Part shown: piece by piece, positions 17,569 to 21,943 of the stretch
Layout: every line of letters begins with the position of its first letter
Numbering within the stretch: position 1 is the stretch's first letter
Assembly: GCA_910578505.1 (NCBI GenBank)
Contig: CAJTPV010000042.1
Coordinates: forward strand, 1-21,943
Length of the DNA: 21,943 nucleotides
Source of the DNA: an uncultured Oscillospiraceae bacterium
Lineage (GTDB): Bacteria > Bacillota > Clostridia > Oscillospirales > Oscillospiraceae
Direction of reading: 5' to 3'
Program-made: the position numbers and the translations under genes
The notes under the pieces: generated by a model
Databases searched by the model: none
The model's input: the letters and a program-made list of their open reading frames with translations, nothing else
What the model was told of the DNA's origin: nothing

Positions 17569-18456
17569 ATGAAGACCATCGACATTATCGGGGTGCAGAT
17601 GGACCTGGGCGCGTCCAGGCGGGGCGTGAACATGGGGCCTATGGCCATCCGCTACGGCGGGCTGTGCGAGGGACTGGAACAGCTGGGCTTTGCGGTGAAC
17701 GACCTTGGGGATATCGCGCCCCTGGTTACCGGCGCGACAGCGCCGTATATGCGCAATTACGAGCAGGTCATTGAACTGAACCGGCGTCTCTACCAAATGG
17801 TTGCCGCCGCGCTGGAGCAGGACCACTTCCCCGTGGTCCTGGGCGGGGACCACAGCATCGCCGCAGGCAGCATTTCCGCCGCCGCCCGCCACTACCGGAA
17901 CATCGGCGTCATTTGGATCGACGCCCACGGCGACTGGAACAATGAGGAGAGCACGCCGTCGGGCAATATGCACGGCATGCCCTTCTCCGCCGTGTGCGGG
18001 CATGGGCCGGACTGCATGGTGGATTTCGGCGGCCCGCCGGCTCTGGTGGATGTGCGGCGGTGCGTCCAGATCGGCGGGCGGGATATCGACGACCGGGAGC
18101 GCCTGCGGATGAAGCGGGCCGGGGTGACGGTCTTTCCCATCAACACCATTGATAAGCTCGGTATGCAGGCCGTCATCGGCCAGGCGATCGACATCGCCGG
18201 GACCGGCACGGAGGGCATCCACCTCAGCTTTGACATCGACGCCATCGACCCCCAGGCCGCGCCGGGCACCGGCACCGTCGTCCACAGCGGGCTGACGGTC
18301 CGGGAGGCATTTCTGGCCGTGGAGTCCCTGGCCGATTCCGGGAAGCTGGTTTCTATGGATATGGTGGAGGTCAACCCGATCCTGGACGAGCGGAACAAGA
18401 CCGCCATCCTGGCGTCCCAGCTCATCCAGTCCGCGCTGGGGAAGGCGGTCTATTGA
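17569..18456 (+). CDS. rocF: Arginase
   Basis: Arginase hydrolyses arginine to ornithine and urea with a two-manganese centre. The product is 295 residues and agrees closely with Bacillus RocF in recalled motifs: MDLGASRRGVNMGPMAIRYG, VVLGGDHSIAAGS (His95), IDAHGDWN (Asp118, His120, Asp122), TPSGNMHGMP, LSFDIDAIDP (Asp222, Asp224) and VEVNPILDERNKT. The DAHGD form and the PSGNMHGMP loop point to arginase rather than agmatinase. The ATG at 17569 has a purine-rich GAAAGGGG stretch before it. The AraC-family gene follows 50 bases later, so they are likely one transcript and the regulator may sense arginine or related metabolites (inference). Confidence 0.95.
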   Translation: MKTIDIIGVQMDLGASRRGVNMGPMAIRYGGLCEGLEQLGFAVNDLGDIAPLVTGATAPYMRNYEQVIELNRRLYQMVAAALEQDHFPVVLGGDHSIAAGSISAAARHYRNIGVIWIDAHGDWNNEESTPSGNMHGMPFSAVCGHGPDCMVDFGGPPALVDVRRCVQIGGRDIDDRERLRMKRAGVTVFPINTIDKLGMQAVIGQAIDIAGTGTEGIHLSFDIDAIDPQAAPGTGTVVHSGLTVREAFLAVESLADSGKLVSMDMVEVNPILDERNKTAILASQLIQSALGKAVY

Positions 18457-18506
18457 CGGCTGTCAGGAGAGAGGCCGGTCCCGTATGGATGGAAGGAGGA
18501 GCGGAC

Positions 18507-19418
18507 ATGGCGCTGAGCGCCTGCAACACGGTGACGGATGAGCATGGCCGGGAGCTGACGGTGCATGGCACGCCGCTTTTTCCTGTCGCCAGCTATCTGG
18601 ATGATCTTGTCATAGATGTGGTCCCGTGGCACTGGCATGAGGAGCTGGAGGTATCTGTGGTGGAGAGCGGGACCGCTGTTTTTTCTGTGGACGGAGAGCG
18701 GCGCATGCTGGAGGCGGGCAGCGGCTACTTTGTCAACAGCGGCGTCCTCCACGGCGCGTGGGAGGCGGCCACCGGCGCTGGCCGTATGCACGCCACGGTC
18801 TTCCATCCCCGGCTGGTGGGCGGCAGTCTGGACAGCATTTTCTGGCAGGGCTATGTCCAGCCCCTGCTGTCGGACGCCTCCTGCCGCTGTGTATGCTTTG
18901 ACCCGCAAGTGCCCTGGCAGCGACAGGCGCTGTCGGCGATGGAGGAGGCATGGCAGGCCTGTAAGGAGGAGCCGCCGGGATATGAGTTCGCCGTCCGGCA
19001 GGCCCTGTCCACGGTTATTTTTCTGTTGGTGCAAAACTGTCCTCCCGCGCAGAAAGTCCCGTCGGAAAAGTCTCTCCGGGATGCCCGGCGGATGAAGGCG
19101 ATGCTCCAATATATCCAGGAGCACTACAGCGAGCCCGTGACGGCTGCGGACATTGCCCGCAGCGCGGCGGTCAGCGAAAGCGAGTGCCTGCGGTGTTTCC
19201 GGGCCGTAATTGGGGCGGCCCCCATCCAGTATGTCAAGCAGCTGCGGCTCCAAAAGGCAGCGGAGCTGCTGCAGTTTACGGACAGGAAGATTGCGGACAT
19301 CGGCGGGGCCTGCGGGTTCCAGGAGATGAGCTATTTTGCAAAGGCTTTCCGGGAGCTGAAGGGCTGTACGCCCAGCGAGTACCGGCGGCGGAGACAGCAG
19401 GAGGAGCGGCAGGAATAG
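18507..19418 (+). CDS. AraC-family transcriptional regulator with cupin sensor
   Basis: The product is 303 residues from the ATG at 18507, chosen because GGAAGGAGGA (18491-18500) precedes it. A TTG at 18453 that overlaps the rocF stop would add 18 residues but has no site. The N-terminal half is a cupin-like ligand pocket (PWHWHEELEVSVVESG, then GSGYFVNSGVLHG). The C-terminal 100 residues are the two-HTH AraC DNA-binding domain: MLQYIQEHYSEPVTAADIA for the first motif and IADIGGACGFQEMSYFAKAF with CTPSEYR for the second. Members control sugar, stress or catabolic genes. Here the neighbour rocF is the likely target. The ligand is unknown. Confidence 0.93.
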   Translation: MALSACNTVTDEHGRELTVHGTPLFPVASYLDDLVIDVVPWHWHEELEVSVVESGTAVFSVDGERRMLEAGSGYFVNSGVLHGAWEAATGAGRMHATVFHPRLVGGSLDSIFWQGYVQPLLSDASCRCVCFDPQVPWQRQALSAMEEAWQACKEEPPGYEFAVRQALSTVIFLLVQNCPPAQKVPSEKSLRDARRMKAMLQYIQEHYSEPVTAADIARSAAVSESECLRCFRAVIGAAPIQYVKQLRLQKAAELLQFTDRKIADIGGACGFQEMSYFAKAFRELKGCTPSEYRRRRQQEERQE

Positions 19419-19444
19419 GATCTTGGCCGCAGTGCGAATTTGTA

Positions 19445-19473
19445 TTGCCAATTGAGATGCAGAAGGGTATAAT
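19445..19473 (+). promoter_or_regulatory. Promoter ahead of the Phd/PIN operon
   Basis: TTGCCA (19445-19450) and a perfect TATAAT (19468-19473), spacer 17, begin a transcript covering the small ORF at 19490 and the TA pair. Confidence 0.8.
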
Positions 19474-19489
19474 AAGAAAGGAAAGAAAG

Positions 19490-19558
19490 ATGGTGTATGC
19501 GGCAAACTGGCCGGATATGATCAAGAAAGAGATGGCAACTTGCAGGTTGATTGCCTGA
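19490..19558 (+). CDS. Possible 22-residue leader ORF
   Basis: This ATG lies 17 bases after the TATAAT box, with an AAAGGAAAGAAAG purine tract before it, and encodes 22 residues (starts MVYAANWPDMIKKEMATC) ending 33 bases before the antitoxin start. It looks like the first turns of a longer helical protein, so it may be a remnant of a lost gene or a leader peptide. No family is recognised. Confidence 0.4.
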   Translation: MVYAANWPDMIKKEMATCRLIA

Positions 19559-19591
19559 ATGGAACGCCGTATGGCGGGAAAGGAGTCGAGT

Positions 19592-19834
19592 ATGGCACAA
19601 GTTACTATCATGGAAGCAAAAACAGATTTATCAGAGCTGGTGCGGTTGCTTGAAACGCACCAAGAGGAGGTTATTCTTATTGCAAGGGATGGAACACCGG
19701 TTGTTGAGATGAAACTGGCTAAAAGAAAACCAGCCAATAAGAGGATTGGTGTTGCGAAGGGTAAGCTCCAGATTCCGGACGATTTTGACAAATGGGACAG
19801 TGAAGTTGCAGATATGTTTGGTGATAGGATATGA
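19592..19834 (+). CDS. Phd/YefM-like antitoxin
   Basis: This 80-residue protein shows the N-terminal Phd-type fold: TIMEAKTDLSELVRLLETHQ followed by EVILIARDGTPVVEMKLAKR, which resembles the DNA-binding region of Phd/YefM antitoxins. The C-terminal segment (about 50-80, LQIPDDFDKWDSEVADMF) would wrap the partner toxin. The start has AAGGAG (19580-19585) six bases away. Its TGA overlaps the ATG of the PIN gene (ATGA), a classic coupled pair. It probably also represses its own promoter (family knowledge). Confidence 0.88.
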   Translation: MAQVTIMEAKTDLSELVRLLETHQEEVILIARDGTPVVEMKLAKRKPANKRIGVAKGKLQIPDDFDKWDSEVADMFGDRI

Positions 19835-20235
19835 AATTGCTGCTGGATACCCATATTTTGCTGTGGGTGCTTTCCGATGCCGCACAGCTGCCACAAAAGG
19901 TGAGGAGACTGCTTGAAAATGAAGAAAATGAAGTATACTACAGTCTGGCTTCGCTTTGGAAAATTCAAATCAAATACCTTGCACATCCGGGGCAAATGAG
20001 TTTTACCGCAGAACAAGTGGCTGGTTACTGTTCGGAATCTGGATTTTACAGGCTGCCAATCCGTGAGGAACATATTTTCTGTTTGCGAAATCTGAAGAGG
20101 CCGGAATCCGCGCCTTCACATAAAGACCCGTTTGATCGGATTTTGATTTGTCAGGCTATGGTGGATAATATGTTGTTGGTTACGCATGACCACTTGATTC
20201 CAGATTATAATGAGCCGTGCATATGCAGCGTATGA
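19831..20235 (+). CDS. PIN-domain toxin (VapC-like) with altered active-site position
   Basis: This 134-residue single-domain protein opens LLLDTHILLWVL with Asp6, the first conserved acid, and carries HKDPFDRILICQA and THDHLIPDY, the later acids. PIN toxins cut RNA with a cluster of Asp/Glu residues that hold Mg or Mn. The segment SLASLWKIQIK has Lys44 where I would expect Glu in the WE(I/V)xIK motif of this subfamily, so activity may be reduced or lost. The start overlaps the antitoxin stop (ATGA). The end overlaps by 31 bases the convergent XRE frame, and a terminator hairpin follows 17 bases after the stop. Confidence 0.87.
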   Translation: MKLLLDTHILLWVLSDAAQLPQKVRRLLENEENEVYYSLASLWKIQIKYLAHPGQMSFTAEQVAGYCSESGFYRLPIREEHIFCLRNLKRPESAPSHKDPFDRILICQAMVDNMLLVTHDHLIPDYNEPCICSV

Positions 20236-20570
20236 CGGATGACCGGATGCACCAGCGGCTGACTCTTTTTTGAGTCAGCCGCTGCTATTTTCACGTATTC
20301 CCAACTGTTGCTGCATTGCTCAATTTCATGCTCAATAAAGGCCACAAGCTCACTGGGGCGCATATCCAGTGCATTTGCGAGTTTCCATAATGTTTCAAAA
20401 TTTGCCTGTTTATCACCATTTTCAATCATTGTCAGGTGAGTTCTGGCAATTCCGGCAAGCCCGCTCAAAACATCTTGCGATATACCTTTTTTGCGGCGCA
20501 GACTTCGTATTGTCCGTCCAATCGCTCGGTTGTCAAATTGCACTTCCGCCTCATCTTCAGGGCTATTCAT
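20205..20570 (-). CDS. XRE-family HTH regulator with read-through C-terminus
   Basis: The product is 121 residues from the ATG at 20570 (MNSPEDEAEVQF). The HTH lies at about 13-68 (IGRTIRSLRRKKGISQDVLSGLAGIARTHLTMIENG is the visible order, split by helices), followed by a DMRPSELVAFIEHEIEQ tail. No good ribosome site precedes the ATG. The same frame is open to a GTG at 20690, but that part passes through a palindromic repeat (20602-20627), so the original 5' end may have been disrupted. The last 28 or so residues read through a hairpin (20253-20284) and overlap the PIN gene end, so the natural stop may also be lost. The target is unknown. Confidence 0.7.
   Translation of the reverse strand: MNSPEDEAEVQFDNRAIGRTIRSLRRKKGISQDVLSGLAGIARTHLTMIENGDKQANFETLWKLANALDMRPSELVAFIEHEIEQCSNSWEYVKIAAADSKKSQPLVHPVIRHTLHMHGSL
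20253..20284. terminator. Terminator hairpin between convergent genes
   Basis: CAGCGGCTGACTC (20253-20265) pairs perfectly with GAGTCAGCCGCTG (20272-20284) around a T6 loop. For the PIN gene (plus) the 3' T run is short (ATTTT about 8 bases on). It lies inside the XRE coding frame. Confidence 0.6.
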
Positions 20571-20601
20571 ATTCCAGCAGGTCCAGCCTCTGCAGTCGTC
20601 C

Positions 20602-20645
20602 CCGCCTCCCCCTTTAGGGGGAGGCGGCGCGGCGTCAGCCGTGAC
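20602..20645. repeat. Hairpin-forming dispersed repeat
   Basis: CCGCCTCCCCC (20602-20612) and GGGGGAGGCGG (20617-20627) form a perfect 11-base stem around TTTA. It is followed by a GC-rich tail containing GTCAGCCGTGAC (20634-20645), whose reverse complement recurs at 21834-21845. I recall similar CCCCCTTTAGGGGG elements in related gut clostridia. It is inserted in or just before the 5' end of the XRE gene. Confidence 0.7.
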
Positions 20646-20692
20646 GGAAAGGGTTTGCTGCCGATTCTTCTGAAAATCGCTATATCTCACTT

Positions 20693-21022
20693 TTACTGAC
20701 TATCTACTATCGCCAATGCGCTCTTAATCATAGCAGTTATCAATTTAATCTGCCTTGGTGTTGCACACTGCCACAGATCAATCAGCATATCCATTTCTAT
20801 CAAATCACAGTCTTCAAGGACCTCAGAAAGCAGGTAGGACGGAGAAACCCGCAGTTCTTTACAGATTGTGACAAATACTGGCAGGCTCGGTATCTTTGTT
20901 CCTGACTCAATCTGCCGGAGATATGTGGGATTGATGTGACAGGCTTCGGCGAGCTTTTCGCCAGTCAAACCACAATCTTTACGCGCTATGTTCACCTTTT
21001 TACCAAGTTGTTTTTTATTCAT
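20693..21022 (-). CDS. XRE-family HTH regulator, likely repressor of the divergent region
   Basis: This 109-residue protein has an HTH at about 6-62, with LGKKVNIARKDCGLTGEKLAEACH and YLRQIESGTKIPSL marking the helices. The C-terminal 45 residues carry acidic then hydrophobic helices (ATPRQIKLITAMIKSAL) that could dimerise. The ATG at 21022 has GAGGGG 8 bases before it. It faces a 128-base divergent control region with three AGCTTATA/TATAAGCT motifs, so it may repress its own promoter and the rightward one (inference). Its stop is three bases from the open frame of the next XRE gene. Confidence 0.85.
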   Translation of the reverse strand: MNKKQLGKKVNIARKDCGLTGEKLAEACHINPTYLRQIESGTKIPSLPVFVTICKELRVSPSYLLSEVLEDCDLIEMDMLIDLWQCATPRQIKLITAMIKSALAIVDSQ

Positions 21023-21036
21023 GATATACCCCTCAA

Positions 21037-21128
21037 TATAAGCTGATAGAACTATTTTGTTATCTTATAGCTTATATTTTTTTGACAGTCATTAAAGCCT
21101 CTGATAGTATATATAATATTAGCTTATA
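21037..21128. promoter_or_regulatory. Operator-like repeats in divergent promoter region
   Basis: The 8-mer TATAAGCT occurs at 21037-21044 (plus) and 21069-21076 and 21121-21128 (both minus, reading AGCTTATA). The last two flank the rightward promoter. The spacing and reversed orientation of the first copy fit dimer binding by the adjacent XRE protein. Confidence 0.6.
21082..21110 (+). promoter_or_regulatory. Rightward promoter between AGCTTATA motifs
   Basis: A perfect TTGACA (21082-21087) is followed after 17 bases by TAGTAT (21105-21110). The operator-like copy at 21121 would cover the start site. Confidence 0.75.
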
Positions 21129-21150
21129 GACTATAAATAGAGGTGATACT

Positions 21151-21249
21151 ATGCCAGACTACAAAGAAATGTACCTGACAATGGTGCGGGAGACGGAAAA
21201 AGCTGTTACACTCGCTGGGCAGGCGCATGTTTTACCGGTCCTCAAATAG
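21151..21249 (+). pseudogene. Small ORF, probably truncated
   Basis: This frame of 32 residues, beginning MPDYKEMYLTMVRETEKAV, has GAGGTGAT (21140-21147) before its ATG and the strong rightward promoter upstream. Similar short proteins with a MxDYKEMY start follow XRE regulators in clostridial mobile elements (recalled, not searched) and continue with an AQ-rich helix. Here the last ten or so codons overlap the convergent XRE gene end, so the original 3' part was probably replaced at a deletion junction. Confidence 0.55.
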
Positions 21250-21450
21250 TTTGGACGCAGGGATGTCCAGCGCTTGCGCTATATCCAACAGGGCAATTAC
21301 GCTAGGCGTGGCCTTTGCCGTCTCAATCTGCTGGATATGATTTTTGCTGTAAGACGTCATTTCCGCCAGCTGCTGCTGTGTATAGCCTCTGGCCTTTCGA
21401 AAGTATAAAATGTTCAGCCCGATTTTTGTTAACGCTTCGCTGTGATCCAT
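21232..21450 (-). CDS. Small XRE-family HTH regulator, paralogue of 3805-4038
   Basis: This 72-residue single HTH protein starts at ATG 21450, with GGAAG at good distance. It has IGLNILYFRKARGYTQQQLAEM, a recognition helix region YSKNHIQQIETAK, and ends LDIAQALDIPASKLFEDR. It shares the IGLNILY(F/Y)RK opening and the LDIAQAL-IP--KLFE ending with the protein at 3805-4038. The stop overlaps the convergent small ORF by 18 bases. Its own promoter contains a DnaA-box 9-mer. The target is unknown. Confidence 0.85.
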   Translation of the reverse strand: MDHSEALTKIGLNILYFRKARGYTQQQLAEMTSYSKNHIQQIETAKATPSVIALLDIAQALDIPASKLFEDR

Positions 21451-21480
21451 AGGTATCTTCCACACCCTTCGTAGATTTCC

Positions 21481-21509
21481 ATTATATTTTACAGAAGTAT
21501 GTGGATAAA
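21481..21509 (-). promoter_or_regulatory. Promoter of small XRE gene, overlapping a DnaA box
   Basis: The minus strand has a perfect TATAAT (21481-21486) and TTTATC (21504-21509), spacer 17. An exact TTATCCACA (minus, 21500-21508) overlaps the -35 box. Confidence 0.55.
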
Positions 21510-21547
21510 ATAGACAATTTATAATCATGTAAAAACAGGATAATATC

Positions 21548-21576
21548 TTGTATTTCTGTGATAGCTGTGGTATTAT
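21548..21576 (+). promoter_or_regulatory. Promoter of the 61-residue ORF
   Basis: TTGTAT (21548-21553) and TATTAT (21571-21576), spacer 17, about 26 bases before the ATG at 21603. Confidence 0.6.
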
Positions 21577-21602
21577 TGTAAAATGGAAAGGAGTTGAAAC
21601 CT

Positions 21603-21788
21603 ATGAGCGGTGCATTTGAAAAATCTTTTAGCGATTTCCTGGATAGCAGCCAATATGATCAGGCGGCAGAGGCACTATTTTCCATGGTGCGCATTGCATA
21701 CATTGCAGGGTGGAAAGCGGCTGGCGGAGATGCAGAACAGATGCAGAAAACACCAGAGTTATTTCTTAGGAAACAGATTAAGCCCTAA
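21603..21788 (+). CDS. Small conserved-looking hypothetical protein
   Basis: This 61-residue protein starts MSGAFEKSFSDFLDSSQY and has a central helix ALFSMVRIAYIAGWKAAGG. AAGGAG (21587-21592 approximately) precedes the ATG. The AFIAGWKAAGG-type motif is common in short proteins of clostridial accessory regions (recalled), but no function is known to me. A strong promoter and good ribosome site indicate a real gene. It is divergent from the small XRE gene, which may control it (inference). Confidence 0.7.
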   Translation: MSGAFEKSFSDFLDSSQYDQAAEALFSMVRIAYIAGWKAAGGDAEQMQKTPELFLRKQIKP

Positions 21789-21827
21789 TACATACCTGCA
21801 AACGATAAAGACTTCCGGCAGGAGGCC

Positions 21828-21853
21828 CCCTCTGTCACGGCTGACTGAGAGGG
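21828..21853. repeat. Second, partial copy of hairpin-forming repeat
   Basis: CCCTCT (21828-21833) pairs with AGAGGG (21848-21853). The loop holds GTCACGGCTGAC, the reverse complement of the 12-mer at 20634-20645. No gene was seen from 21789 to the right edge. Confidence 0.55.
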
Positions 21854-21943
21854 TGTGCCATCGTCAACCACGCCATCAAGGAAAGCAGAAAAACTCCCCT
21901 ATTGCACAGTGTCCATAGAATTGTCCGGTATACTTTTAGTTTT

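Noticed and set aside
19184..19558. 124-codon frame overlapping the AraC gene end
   Set aside because: Mostly an out-of-phase reading of the AraC gene; only its last 22 codons, behind the promoter, are plausible.
20491..20699. Plus-strand frames across the palindromic repeat
   Set aside because: Short, without ribosome sites, and antisense to the HTH-encoding frame.

Overview
The window looks like the replication-origin region of a Gram-positive, spore-forming clostridium with fairly high GC content, probably Oscillospiraceae-like. The evidence is a dnaA-dnaN-yaaA-recF-remB-gyrB-gyrA block, the germination protease gpr, a RemB (DUF370) protein, many strong Shine-Dalgarno sites, and acetyl-CoA synthase of the Wood-Ljungdahl pathway. 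The family-level placement is inference from protein character, not from a search.

Layout. Positions 1-1480 (minus) hold most of acsB, cut by the window edge. A divergent thioredoxin reductase-like flavoprotein follows (1667-2656), then a structured intergenic stretch with hairpins and one possible 14-residue hydrophobic peptide. RNase HI (minus) is next, with an in-frame, AT-rich, membrane-segment-containing N-terminal extension. A small XRE regulator (3805-4038) ends in a terminator shared with gyrA. From 4088 to 12947 all genes are on the minus strand: dnaA, then an oriC-like spacer with DnaA boxes and a DnaA-trio-like tract, then dnaN, yaaA, recF, remB, gyrB and gyrA. A good sigma-A-type promoter precedes dnaA.

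Upstream of dnaA the usual rpmH-rnpA neighbourhood is absent. The window instead has gpr (minus) divergent from rpsT (plus), then a two-gene toxin-antitoxin-like operon (Panacea/DUF4065 protein plus MazF/PemK-like protein), a 573-residue three-helix membrane protein of unknown function, arginase (rocF) and a translationally close AraC-family regulator.

The right end (19.4-21.9 kb) is accessory. It has a Phd-like/PIN-domain toxin-antitoxin pair whose PIN protein seems to lack one usual catalytic acid, three small XRE regulators on the minus strand, a divergent control region with three copies of an 8-base operator-like motif, a truncated-looking 32-residue ORF, a 61-residue conserved-looking small protein, and two pieces of a hairpin-forming dispersed repeat. 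Lower GC and overlapping convergent gene ends suggest repeated insertion and deletion here.

No tRNA, rRNA, CRISPR array, transposase or integrase was recognised.
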